64,000 nucleotides of DNA from NCBI GenBank assembly GCA_014377445.1, contig JACMPP010000114.1, positions 62,001 through 126,000 on the forward strand. The letters run 5' to 3'. The position numbers and the translations under genes are program-made. Position 1 is the stretch's first letter. Each line of letters begins with the position of its first letter. Positions 42,273 through 51,138 of the stretch are shown piece by piece. The DNA is from Oligoflexus sp. (GTDB lineage: Bacteria > Bdellovibrionota_B > Oligoflexia > Oligoflexales > Oligoflexaceae). The notes under the pieces are model-generated. The model made no database searches and was not told the DNA's origin. It saw nothing but the letters and a program-made list of their open reading frames with translations.

Positions 42273-43349
42273 TCAAAAGCCCCAATTAAGCCCGAGGACA
42301 GCACCGTATCCGAGGAGCTTATACTTCGCATTGAATTCAGTGAGACTTTGCCCATCCGTGCCTCGAACCAGGATAGCCCCTAGGAAAACCGGAAGGCCGG
42401 CATTATCGAAGTTTAGATCGAGGTGAAGTGCAAAGCTTGGAATAGTGGGTAGAGTCACGTTTCGATTATCGGCGTAGGATAGGCTTTTATAGATGAGAGT
42501 AGGTTCGAAGACGAGAGATTTGCTGGTCAGTGGGATAGCACCGGCCAGGGTAAACCGAAAATAATCCTCTTCGCTCGTAGCACCGGTCGAAGTCTTATTC
42601 CCGCCGCCGCTGGCTTCGACCGCTGCAAATTCTCCATAAACCGAACTGCCTATGACATCTTTCCGCATGAAAATCGAGACCACTGTCGGCTCGTAGAGAA
42701 CGTCTTTTATTTGCAGGGATGTGTTATCGATCGTATTCGATTTAGTTAGGGAGCGGTTCTTTTCCACGCCGACCTGATACGCAAAACCAGCATCAAAATT
42801 GCTGCCATGTTTCGCGACGGACAAGTGAGGTCTGGCGAAAAATGCGGAATGATAGGCATCTTTCGAGCTGAAATTGACGGCTTTGGAGGTGTAATCATAA
42901 TTACGAACATAGAAGGCATCGGCGCCTAGGGTGATGTCGAGATTACTGGCCGTCACATAAACCAGATCGAGACGGGGCTGGGCTTCGACCCAGGTGGCCT
43001 CGCTCACAATTCGAGGCGCGTCCTTACCCTCTTCCTTTTCATAAATGAAGTAGAAGGGTGAGCTGGCTCTGACCGTCAGATTACTGCCCAGCAGGAATTG
43101 CTGCATGATCCGGGCTTCATTGATCAGCACGTGGGTATTGATCGTCGTTTCCGTGCCGGCGGTCGTAATTTCGCCGTCAATGACCACGACTCTCGTCTTA
43201 ATCTGACCTTGATTCGTGTGCTTGAGAGTCGCTGACTCCTTGGCAAATGTATCGGTTTGAAGAACTTCGTAGGGAAAGGCTTTGGCTGCTTCCGCTGAAA
43301 GCAGGAGCACTGTCGTCAGCAGAGAATAAGCTATCGATGTCCGTTTCAC
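42273..43349 (-). CDS. Predicted outer-membrane protein
   Basis: A 358-residue exported protein. A GTG at 43349 with GGAG seven bases upstream is chosen; it gives a signal peptide ending AAKAF. The frame opens 16 codons earlier. The mature part shows barrel-like strands (LDLVYVTASNLDITLGADAFYVRNYDY, FAYQVGVEKNRS, YFRFTLAGAIPLTSKSLVFEPTLIYKSLSYAD) and ends YGAVLGLNWGF with a terminal Phe. It lies 119 bases upstream of the lipoprotein gene of the DUF1501 operon and may belong to it. Function unknown. Confidence 0.75.
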   Translation of the reverse strand: MKRTSIAYSLLTTVLLLSAEAAKAFPYEVLQTDTFAKESATLKHTNQGQIKTRVVVIDGEITTAGTETTINTHVLINEARIMQQFLLGSNLTVRASSPFYFIYEKEEGKDAPRIVSEATWVEAQPRLDLVYVTASNLDITLGADAFYVRNYDYTSKAVNFSSKDAYHSAFFARPHLSVAKHGSNFDAGFAYQVGVEKNRSLTKSNTIDNTSLQIKDVLYEPTVVSIFMRKDVIGSSVYGEFAAVEASGGGNKTSTGATSEEDYFRFTLAGAIPLTSKSLVFEPTLIYKSLSYADNRNVTLPTIPSFALHLDLNFDNAGLPVFLGAILVRGTDGQSLTEFNAKYKLLGYGAVLGLNWGF

Positions 43350-43467
43350 CCTGCAGCTCCCTGTCTTGTCTTCAATCAATTTTGAGATTGAAGACATTCT
43401 AAGGAATCTCGGGGGACTCGGGAAGCTCTTATATTGAAAGTGCCTTCAGAATCGGCTTTTGATGGAT

Positions 43468-45111
43468 CTATTGGATAGCTTCCCAGTCTTTCCCGATGAG
43501 TGAAAGGTTGGTTTGCCCACGGAAAGTGTTTTTCGTTGCATAAACCAGAAAGCGGGCCTGCTTCATAAACTCGAGTTCTTCATGAACCTCATTGAAGAAC
43601 ATGAGCTTCTGAGGACCCTGGCCCCGAGCATCGATCTGTATCGATGTGTGCTTCGGAGCGCCCGTCGCCTTATCCAGCAGAAAGCGAACGTTCCTGATCT
43701 CCGCTTCAATGCAGAACAAAGGTTCTTCAAAACCGTGGCCGAAGGGTTTCAGTCCATCGAGACTCTGAGCCAGGGAAAGATCCAAAAGACTGAGAGGCAG
43801 GACGCTATCAAAATTGACCTTGCTCATCCAGATCTCAGGGTTCTCCAGCAGCTTGGCTTTAGCAAACTCATTCAATGCCAGACGCAAAGCCGCTTCGTTC
43901 TCAGCCGGAAAGGTAAATCCACCCGCTGCCGCATGCCCTCCAAACTTCTCAAAAAGAGAACCGGCCGAAGTCATGGCATCGGTCACGTCAAAGCCTGGGA
44001 GTGAGCGGGCCGAACCTTTGCATTTGTCACCTTTGCGTTCGAAAAGCCAGGTTGGTTTCCAGTAGCTCTCGGTAATTTTGCTGGCGGCAATACCCACGAC
44101 ACCGGGATGCCAGCATTCTTTGCCAAGGAATAGAATGGGATCATCATTGTACAGCGGAGCGAGCTGATGCGCCTCCGCCACGATCTTGGTCTGGATCAAC
44201 TTGCGTTCTTCGTTGCAGGAGCCCATGAATTGAACCAGAGGCTCCGGATCGTCATGAATAAAGGCCGCGATCACTTCTTTTGCATGACTCAGGCGGCCGA
44301 CCGCGTTAATTCTCGGGCCGATGCGAAAGCCCACATCCTTTTCATCCAGGCCTTCTTCCAGTGCACAGGCCTCTCTGAGACGGCGTAACACTGGACGCTT
44401 ACTCTTAAGAAGCGACTTCACGCCCATATTTGCAAGCTTGTGATTGACTCCGTTCAGTGGCACCACATCGCAGATCGTCGCCATACCCACGAGAGCCAGG
44501 ATATCCGACCAGGTTTCGGCCGGGATCGTGAAGTGCTGCGCGAGTTTTCGCAGCAGAACAAACGTAATGCCGGCTCCACACATTTCCTGATATTCGGGAT
44601 TGGGATGCATCTTGGGATTGAGAATGATGCAGTCCGGCATCTTCTCGGCCTGAATCTTGTGGTGATCGGTACAGATGAATTCAACGCCGCGCGAGCGACA
44701 ATAGGCCGCTTCAACATTGGCGGTGATGCCGGTATCCATCGTTATGATGAGTTCAGCTTTTTCCACGTCTATGAGGTGTTCCACGGCTTTCATATTGAGG
44801 CCGTAGCCTTCTTCAAAGCGGCAGGGAATATAAGGCATGTAGTTCGTGTGACCGAGAGCCTCCAGGAACCAGATCCAGCTCACGCAGCTCATCGTTCCAT
44901 CGACATCGTAGTCAGCATAGAGAGCGATGCGCTTCTTATTTTGAATCGCATCGCCAATCGTTTGCGCCGCATCGTGGAGACCATAGTCTCCATATGTGAG
45001 CTGCTCGACTGGAATAAATTTTCTATTTTCACAAATTATATTTTGTAAGTCGCTCAAATTGCCTGGCTGCTTGTCTTGCGCAGGGAGCCATCTTCGATAT
45101 TTTTTTCCCAC
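43468..45111 (-). CDS. recJ: Single-stranded-DNA exonuclease RecJ
   Basis: A 547-residue nuclease, close to the usual 550-580, degrading 5' ends of single-stranded DNA in recombination and mismatch repair. DHH motifs: ALYADYDVDGTMSC (I), TMDTGI (II), CTDHHK (III), NPKMHP then CGAGITFVLLRK (IV). The DHHA1 region has GKECWHPGVVGIAASKI and FGGHAAAGGFTF. The C-terminal OB-like part ends near LSLIGKDWEAIQ. Monocistronic, divergent from the Asn-rich lipoprotein gene. No partner gene is adjacent. Confidence 0.95.
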   Translation of the reverse strand: MGKKYRRWLPAQDKQPGNLSDLQNIICENRKFIPVEQLTYGDYGLHDAAQTIGDAIQNKKRIALYADYDVDGTMSCVSWIWFLEALGHTNYMPYIPCRFEEGYGLNMKAVEHLIDVEKAELIITMDTGITANVEAAYCRSRGVEFICTDHHKIQAEKMPDCIILNPKMHPNPEYQEMCGAGITFVLLRKLAQHFTIPAETWSDILALVGMATICDVVPLNGVNHKLANMGVKSLLKSKRPVLRRLREACALEEGLDEKDVGFRIGPRINAVGRLSHAKEVIAAFIHDDPEPLVQFMGSCNEERKLIQTKIVAEAHQLAPLYNDDPILFLGKECWHPGVVGIAASKITESYWKPTWLFERKGDKCKGSARSLPGFDVTDAMTSAGSLFEKFGGHAAAGGFTFPAENEAALRLALNEFAKAKLLENPEIWMSKVNFDSVLPLSLLDLSLAQSLDGLKPFGHGFEEPLFCIEAEIRNVRFLLDKATGAPKHTSIQIDARGQGPQKLMFFNEVHEELEFMKQARFLVYATKNTFRGQTNLSLIGKDWEAIQ

Positions 45112-45344
45112 TAGGCAGTCCTTTTTTGCACAGCGTTGACGCTTTGCCAGGAGGAGAATACATCGAATAAGTCCCTACGGATAGAGTCATTTTGTCTTTC
45201 CTCTTATGACTCAGTCCAACTGGCAAAATTTTCCTATCACTCTCAAGTTTTACCTACTTAGGTCGATAAATACCGCGAGGCATGCATGAGGCGTGCTGTG
45301 GAATCAAACTTCTTTGGTTCGAAAGCTAAGACAGGATGTTTACC

Positions 45345-46082
45345 ATGAAACTACTGCACTATACCAAAATCTCCGCAAAGGCACTCTGCTTGGCCGTTCT
45401 ACTGACCGCATGCGCAGGCGGCGAAGCCCCTGAAGAAGCCGTGAATGGCGAGAATGCAAACAACGCTGAAAACGGCAATGAAGCAGGTCTCAACGAAAAC
45501 TCCGCAAATTCTAATGAAAATCTTAACGGCAATAATGCAAGTAACAACGAGAATCTGGGCAACAACGGTAACGATCTGCTCAATAATGAGAATCTCGGCG
45601 CAAACGAAGGCGCTCCACAACAAGCTAACGAATTCGTTAACAACGCTACGGGCGAAAATTTTATTGGAGGCATCAATCCTTCAGTACCAGCGAATGGCGA
45701 GCCTGGTGATCTTGCTGCGACACAAAACAGCACAGAAGACTTGGGAATTAAATCCGCTGATGGTATAGTAGTAGGAAATCAAGACACCGGCGCTAATGTT
45801 GCTCAACCCAATGCAAATATGGGTGCGATCGACACGTCTCTAGCGCCAGGTAAAGTTGCTCCAGCAACTTCTGGCGGAAGGGTCCGCTACGTTCTCAAGA
45901 GCGGCACCAATGCTTACGATCAGCCAAACGGCAAGGTCGTAAAGAATTTCGAGCAAGGCGATCATACAGTTGTATCGGCCGACGGAGAATGGGTTCGTAC
46001 GTCTGATGGTACATTCGTTTCATCATCAGCAATCACAACTAGGCCTGTTCCTCGCGCAAAATCGGTAAAATCTTGGCACTGA
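45345..46082 (+). CDS. Asn-rich lipoprotein with SH3-like C-terminus
   Basis: A 245-residue lipoprotein; signal ends LLTAC (about residue 22). Residues 32-100 are very rich in Asn and Glu with loosely repeated NENLGNN and NENLNGNN units, a disordered spacer. The C-terminal 65 residues (VRYVLKSGTNAYDQPNGKVVKNFEQGDHTVVSADGEWVRTSDGTFVSSSAIT) read as a bacterial SH3-like domain, often cell-wall binding. The ATG at 45345 is preferred over 45336 because AGGA lies about eight bases upstream. It probably tethers the outer membrane to peptidoglycan or guides the M23 peptidase encoded next; that is inference. Confidence 0.75.
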   Translation: MKLLHYTKISAKALCLAVLLTACAGGEAPEEAVNGENANNAENGNEAGLNENSANSNENLNGNNASNNENLGNNGNDLLNNENLGANEGAPQQANEFVNNATGENFIGGINPSVPANGEPGDLAATQNSTEDLGIKSADGIVVGNQDTGANVAQPNANMGAIDTSLAPGKVAPATSGGRVRYVLKSGTNAYDQPNGKVVKNFEQGDHTVVSADGEWVRTSDGTFVSSSAITTRPVPRAKSVKSWH

Positions 46083-46200
46083 CATTAAGACAGATGAAGA
46101 TATTCTAGGTTGACAGAGGGACCCAGAATTGGTTCCCTCAGTAACTTTGAGTCTGCAAATATCGATGTTTTTTAATGAATCGTTACTTAAAGGAGACAGC

Positions 46201-47466
46201 ATGGTCAATCTGCGCACAGCAACATTAAGCGCCGGTCTATGCCTTCTTGCAGCTTGCAAACCGCAAGCGAGCAATGAGGCCAAGGCTCCGCCTGGGACGC
46301 AATCACAAGAAGTTCGAGCTCAAGAAGTGCCGACGAGCTACGTGAGCGAGCACGCTTTTGAAAAAGGTTCCAGCTTCTACAATTCTCTCCGCGCCCTTGA
46401 AATCGATTCTGCCACTATTCTAAAAATCGTCGAAAGCGCGAAAAAAGTTTTCCCTCTTCAAGAAATTGGAGCAGGAACTCGTTATAGCATTTCTTGGTCA
46501 AATGAAGCCAAAACTGACCCGATTTCGATAGAACTCAGGATCGCTGCCGATTCTAGCTTGTTAATCGAAAGAAATAACGACTCCGATCTAGAATGGACAG
46601 CGACTAAAAACGTACTTCCCGTATCGATACAAAGGAAGACATTTATCGGTGTTGTGGACAGTAGCCTCTGGGAATCTGCTGACCTCGTCGGCATGGATCC
46701 AAACCTGATCACCAGCCTTACCGAAGTATTCGCATGGCAGGTGGACTTTACACGTCAGGTTCGTCGCGGCGACCGATGGCGTCTTACAGTAGAACAAAAA
46801 ATCGTTAATGATCAGGTTATCGGTTGGGGCAATATTCTCGCAGCGGAATACGACAACGGTTCACAGAGTTTTACCGGCGTTCGTTTTCCTCAAATCGGTC
46901 CGAACGCTTCCTATTACGCATCAAACGGCAACAGCCTCAAGCAACTCTTCATCAAGAGTCCGCTTAAGTTTGGTCGCGTGACATCCGGTTTCTCCAAAGG
47001 TCGCTTTCACCCCGTTCTCAAAATCATGCGTCCACACAATGGCGTCGATTACGGCGCTCCGGTCGGCACTCCTATCATGACTATCGGTGCGGGCACGATC
47101 GTAGAAGTGGGACCACACGGTGGTTCTGGCAACATGATCAAAATTCAACACAACGGCACCTATGCAACGGCTTATCTTCATATGAGCCGCTTTGCACCAG
47201 GCCTTCGCAAAGGCAGCAAGGTCGAGCAGGGTCAGGTTATCGGCTACGTCGGTACCACTGGACTTTCAACCGGTCCTCACCTGCATTTTGCCTTCTATGA
47301 GAACGGCGTCTATGTCGATCCACTGGGACGTAAATTTCCATCGGCAGATCCCATTGCTAAAAATGCCTTGCCGGGCTTCCTCAAAGAAGCTAGCAACGTG
47401 CTCCGCACTCTCCCCGACTGGAACGTCGCTCAGCATGTTGAAAGCAATGGCGAGCGCACGAACTGA
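46201..47466 (+). CDS. M23 family peptidoglycan endopeptidase lipoprotein
   Basis: A 421-residue lipoprotein (signal ending LCLLAAC, about residue 19). Residues 40-250 form an OapA/MepM-like middle domain (SFYNSLRALEIDSATILKIVESAKKVFPLQEIGAGTRYSI). The M23 domain (about 275-385) has all zinc ligands: HNGVDYG (His, Asp) and GPHLHFAFY (His-x-His), plus LHMSRF. It should cut peptide crosslinks and is not degenerate. AAAGGAG precedes the ATG at 46201. It follows the Asn-rich lipoprotein gene by 118 bases that hold a GAGGGA/TCCCTC hairpin. Confidence 0.9.
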   Translation: MVNLRTATLSAGLCLLAACKPQASNEAKAPPGTQSQEVRAQEVPTSYVSEHAFEKGSSFYNSLRALEIDSATILKIVESAKKVFPLQEIGAGTRYSISWSNEAKTDPISIELRIAADSSLLIERNNDSDLEWTATKNVLPVSIQRKTFIGVVDSSLWESADLVGMDPNLITSLTEVFAWQVDFTRQVRRGDRWRLTVEQKIVNDQVIGWGNILAAEYDNGSQSFTGVRFPQIGPNASYYASNGNSLKQLFIKSPLKFGRVTSGFSKGRFHPVLKIMRPHNGVDYGAPVGTPIMTIGAGTIVEVGPHGGSGNMIKIQHNGTYATAYLHMSRFAPGLRKGSKVEQGQVIGYVGTTGLSTGPHLHFAFYENGVYVDPLGRKFPSADPIAKNALPGFLKEASNVLRTLPDWNVAQHVESNGERTN

Positions 47467-47490
47467 TCTGAATCTCGAATAGAAAATCTC

Positions 47491-47529
47491 AATCCCCGGA
47501 CGCCTAAGGCATCCGGGATTTTCTTTTTT
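47491..47529 (+). terminator. Intrinsic terminator of the M23 peptidase gene
   Basis: AATCCCCGGACGCC (47491-47504) pairs with GGCATCCGGGATT (47508-47520) with two mismatched positions, followed by TTCTTTTTT. It lies 25 bases after the stop. Confidence 0.85.
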
Positions 47530-47597
47530 CCCGACGCACGAAGTACGAAATCCATTACAATGCCTCCAAAGCCGAATGAGTGAGCCGGAGGTAGAGA

Positions 47598-48746
47598 ATG
47601 GCGATTGATCGAAAACTGCGCAAAAAGCTGATCGACTGGGGCAGAGCGGGACTTATAAGCCCCGAGCAAAGCGAGAAGATTCTCAGCTTTGAGGAGAATC
47701 ATGCAGGCGCCCACGGCTTTCTCTTCATGATCTCCTGGCTTGCGGCGGCTTGCATAGTCTTAGGGATGATCGCTCTCATCGCATCGAACTGGGAGGCGAT
47801 TCCGGCCTTTCTGAAGCTGACACTTTACTTCCTCATATTCGGAATCGTAGGCCGGATTCTGCTCCTCAGCAAGACGATCAAACCCCTGCTCGACGAAATC
47901 CTGCGCCTTGGCCTCATGATCTATTCGATGGCCGGCATAGGTCTGGTGGCGCAGATCTACCATCTTCATTCCCAACCCTGGCGAGGGGTCGCCTTCTGGT
48001 GCTTGATTACATTTGGGTTGGCCCTGAGTTCGAGCGGTCCATGGGGAGCGGTACTTTGGCTTCCGGCCGCACTCTTCGCCTGGTTTTCCTTTTTCAACAC
48101 TTTGTCGCTTGCGCAGGAATGGATTGCGGTGCTCGGCATTATAACGGTAGGCAGCCTGGGTATTTTCGGAAGTTTTCATTCCAGGAAACTTATCCATCTG
48201 ATCCATTTCCGTCACATCTCTTTTCTCTTTGTCACGCTAGCCTGCATTGCCTACAGTGTGACGGCCGCTTACCAGCTGGACGAGAAAATTCACAACAGGG
48301 AGTTCTTCACATTCCTCGCCATGGCGCTTCTTTGGTCCGCGACGATCTGGTTTCAAAAGGCCGAATATAAATTTGGATCGCGAATGGGAATGCTCGTTTT
48401 TCTCGGCCTGACGACAGCGCAGTTTCCGCTACAAGCTATCGCCAGCTCCCTACACTGGGATACCATTCCATTTAAAATCGTGTCCTGTGCATTCTTCATA
48501 GCTGGTACTTTGGCTCTGGCTATTGCTGCATTCGCCCATGATCAGAAGAAAGTATTCGAAGCCCTCTGCATCTTCATCTTTCTCCGTCTACTTGCTCTCT
48601 ACACCGAGAGCCTCATGACGTTGACAGCGAAAGGCTTCGGTCTTATTTCCGTCGGCCTGCTGATTCTAGGTGGTCTCTACGCCTGGACCAAGTTGAAGCC
48701 AACGATCTATGCAAAACTCGAAGGAGAGCTTAATGCTAAAAAGTAA
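47598..48746 (+). CDS. DUF2157 multi-pass membrane protein
   Basis: A 382-residue inner-membrane protein. The soluble N-terminus (AIDRKLRKKLIDWGRAGLISPEQSEKILSFEE) is the DUF2157 opening; about ten to eleven hydrophobic segments follow (first at about 45-65 and 75-90). It overlaps the next gene by 14 bases. In other bacteria DUF2157 proteins are regularly encoded before a GDYXXLXY protein, as here. Function of the pair is unknown. Confidence 0.85.
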   Translation: MAIDRKLRKKLIDWGRAGLISPEQSEKILSFEENHAGAHGFLFMISWLAAACIVLGMIALIASNWEAIPAFLKLTLYFLIFGIVGRILLLSKTIKPLLDEILRLGLMIYSMAGIGLVAQIYHLHSQPWRGVAFWCLITFGLALSSSGPWGAVLWLPAALFAWFSFFNTLSLAQEWIAVLGIITVGSLGIFGSFHSRKLIHLIHFRHISFLFVTLACIAYSVTAAYQLDEKIHNREFFTFLAMALLWSATIWFQKAEYKFGSRMGMLVFLGLTTAQFPLQAIASSLHWDTIPFKIVSCAFFIAGTLALAIAAFAHDQKKVFEALCIFIFLRLLALYTESLMTLTAKGFGLISVGLLILGGLYAWTKLKPTIYAKLEGELNAKK

Positions 48747-49272
48747 ACAATCTCTTCGCGCTCTCGCAGTCCTGTTTCCATTCGCCCTGCTTCTCGCCTG
48801 GACGATCTCGGCACAGATGTCGCACGATCGAGGCGACATCTTCCGCCTAAAGATAGTCGGATATGATCCGGTCGATCTATTGTCCGGGCACTATTTGCGC
48901 TTTCGTTACGATCTCGGCAAAGTCGATCTATGTAAGGACATCCCCAATAAGATGGCAACCTGTGCCTGTCTCAAACGCGGCAAACACGGCACCATGAAAG
49001 CTGAGTACGGCGGGAGTTGCGAGCAGCTTCAATCAAGCTGTGAGACCATCCTGAGAGGCAATTGCCAGTACAACACCTTCCTCACTTTTTCCGAGCGCTT
49101 TTATTTTCCAGAAGAATATACATCGGTCCTGGCGCTCGTACCTCCTGATAGCCAGGCCGAAGTAAAAATCAGCAAGGAAGGCGCGATCGCCTTGCAAAAG
49201 ATTTTTGTTAAAGAAAGGGACATCCTCGATTACGCAAAGGAACGCATCCGCTTTCCCGATAGAAAAAACTAA
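48733..49272 (+). CDS. GDYXXLXY family membrane protein
   Basis: A 179-residue protein with one N-terminal hydrophobic segment (about 10-30). The family box is VGYDPVDLLSGHYLRFRYDL (about 44-63), here with YDPVDLLSGHYL in place of the exact GDYxxLxY. Residues 65-105 hold eight Cys (CACLKRG, CEQLQSSC, CETILRGNC), an unusual insert that may bind metal or form disulfides. AAGGAGAG precedes the ATG at 48733, which lies inside the end of the DUF2157 gene. Confidence 0.85.
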   Translation: MLKSKQSLRALAVLFPFALLLAWTISAQMSHDRGDIFRLKIVGYDPVDLLSGHYLRFRYDLGKVDLCKDIPNKMATCACLKRGKHGTMKAEYGGSCEQLQSSCETILRGNCQYNTFLTFSERFYFPEEYTSVLALVPPDSQAEVKISKEGAIALQKIFVKERDILDYAKERIRFPDRKN

Positions 49273-49518
49273 TAAAGAAATGAGGTCGGTGTGAGGATTT
49301 GATCCGCCGACTGTCCTACTCCTACCTAGTTCGCTCCGATTAGCTGCTTTATATGAGCTATATAAAATAATATATTCGATGACTTAGACTTCATCAAAAA
49401 CGCTCCGAACGTAAGCGGCTAAGAAATTTCTTCCGACCCCTTCCTTCCCACGGATACTTCACCTTTTCAGACCCAAACATGTCATAATTAGTGGCAACCA
49501 GGCTTAAAGGTAATATTG

Positions 49519-50301
49519 ATGAATGTAAGCACACCCATCAAAACTCGTTGCTCGTTGATCCTTGCCTTTCTAAGCGCAATCGCTTGCGCCCCTGAAGGCA
49601 ATTTCCAGCGCACTATCCATCCGGTGAGCAAAAGATTTACGGAACGCCAAGCACCAAGCCCTGCCTCCGCAGCACCCGATAATGCTCCCCCAGCTCTGAC
49701 GGCCGAAACCGTGCAATCCAAAGGACTTCCCGCAGCCTGCTCGACTGACTCGAACAAACAACTCTGTATTCACTGCATGAGTGAGCATTGGGCTGTTGAA
49801 CGCTGTTACGAATTTGAAGGCAAATTTGCGGCCGAAAACGACTGTTTCTATACCAACGATCATGTGAAGTGTTTGACCAAATCGCCCCCGTTTGCCCTCT
49901 ACCTCGACTGGCGCACTAGTCATGAAAAGTTTTTGAGAGAAAATTTTCTCGTGTGGCAGAACACAGTGCATCAGATTTGGGACAACAAGCTTCAGGCCGA
50001 CGACAAGGAAGAAAGCGATCGCCTTCTGAAAAGTCTCGATTGGTTGACACTCACCTTGAGTACAAAGGCTGATATAGAAGCTGCTGATGGAGACACTTGG
50101 GTAAAACTCTTAGAGCTTAAACCCGCCGCCAGCAAAGAAGGTCAGGATCTTCTCTTATCCCTTCAGCAATCGCGACTCGACGGCAAACTCACGCTGGCCT
50201 TCCTGCTTGAAAAAGTGGGAGATTCCTACATTCGAACGCACGGCGCATCAAATCTTTGGGAAGATCTGAGCACCATAAGTTTAGAAGGTTTGGAAGATTG
50301 A
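49519..50301 (+). CDS. Lipoprotein of unknown function
   Basis: A 260-residue lipoprotein; the signal ends LSAIAC at about residue 23. The mature part has a Cys-rich patch (ACSTDSNKQLCIHCMSEHWAVERCYEF, then CFYTNDHVKCLTK) at about 75-120, followed by helical segments (KFLRENFLVWQNTVHQIWDNKL). AAAGG lies eight bases before the ATG at 49519; a TTG at 49516 would shift it by one codon. No family recognised. Its stop TGA is the first half of TGATCA, whose second half is the stop of the convergent LOG gene. Confidence 0.72.
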   Translation: MNVSTPIKTRCSLILAFLSAIACAPEGNFQRTIHPVSKRFTERQAPSPASAAPDNAPPALTAETVQSKGLPAACSTDSNKQLCIHCMSEHWAVERCYEFEGKFAAENDCFYTNDHVKCLTKSPPFALYLDWRTSHEKFLRENFLVWQNTVHQIWDNKLQADDKEESDRLLKSLDWLTLTLSTKADIEAADGDTWVKLLELKPAASKEGQDLLLSLQQSRLDGKLTLAFLLEKVGDSYIRTHGASNLWEDLSTISLEGLED

Positions 50302-51030
50302 TCAGGTGGCCGGCGTCGTTGGAGTCGTCGGTGTCGTTTGAATGATCGGCCGTGGAATACCGGTCTTCTCGTAAAATTCTTTGATGCTCGGCTCAAGCTT
50401 GGTGATGACTTCATCAACACTGCGCACCAGGATGATCGAATTGAAATCTTTTCGATCCATGAGCGATCGCTTCAGTGGAAATTCTTCCATCCAATTCAGC
50501 AAGGGTTCCCACATCGATCCGAGAAGGATCAATGGGCGCTGAGGAATGTGATTCACCTGCATCAACTGCCAGGTATAGAAGAGTTCCAGCAAGGTTCCGA
50601 TGCCACCAGGCGTGACCACAACCGCATGACTGATCCGCATAAACTCATCGAGACGCGATGAGAAACGGCGGTGATGGTATTTCACATCCAAATGCATATT
50701 GGTATCGGTTTCGAAGGGCAATTCAATGTGCAGTCCGAAGGAGCGACTGTGGTTGCTGCCCTCTTTTGCCCCTAGATTTGCGGCCTCCATCAAACCGGGA
50801 CCACCCCCTGTCACAATATCTACACCACGCGATGCGAGTTGTTTGGCGAGCAGGTACACTTCTTTATATTCGGCCGTGTCCGGCTTGATTCGCGCCGATC
50901 CGAAGATGCTTACGCGATAAAAATCAGTGCCAATTTCCGTCACTAAACTGTCGAGGTCAGCAACGATATCATTAAGTTGTTGAATCTTTTTAGATAAGAA
51001 CTTGCGATATCTCTTTGGTTCTACCGTCAT
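50302..51030 (-). CDS. LOG family protein (TIGR00730-type)
   Basis: A 242-residue cytoplasmic Rossmann-fold protein. The family boxes are VSIFGSARIKPD (about 40), VTGGGPGLMEAAN (about 75), SSRLDEFM and TPGGIGTLLELFYTWQL (about 145), where PGGxGT-x-x-E is the diagnostic motif. Many members are phosphoribohydrolases of cytokinin-like nucleotides or modified nucleotide monophosphates; some are called lysine decarboxylases wrongly. The C-terminus has a low-complexity IQTTPTTPTTPAT tail. GGGAGG precedes the ATG. Substrate unknown. Confidence 0.9.
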   Translation of the reverse strand: MTVEPKRYRKFLSKKIQQLNDIVADLDSLVTEIGTDFYRVSIFGSARIKPDTAEYKEVYLLAKQLASRGVDIVTGGGPGLMEAANLGAKEGSNHSRSFGLHIELPFETDTNMHLDVKYHHRRFSSRLDEFMRISHAVVVTPGGIGTLLELFYTWQLMQVNHIPQRPLILLGSMWEPLLNWMEEFPLKRSLMDRKDFNSIILVRSVDEVITKLEPSIKEFYEKTGIPRPIIQTTPTTPTTPAT

Positions 51031-51138
51031 GCGTCTGGTCCTCCCAAATCCTACGTTAACAAACTCCTCTGGAACTACCTAGGCTAATCTACTGGTCGAA
51101 AAGAAGGCGTTAGACTTCGCCCAAATCCCACAAGAAGC

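Noticed and set aside
44030-44070. CTTTGCGTT plus GGTTGG, weakly like a second c-di-GMP-I element
   Set aside because: It lies inside recJ codons, spacing is wrong, and no stem joins the strings.
45430-45660. Repeat-like DNA suggesting a tandem or CRISPR-type array
   Set aside because: The repeats are irregular Asn/Glu codons in an open frame, with no constant repeat or spacer length.
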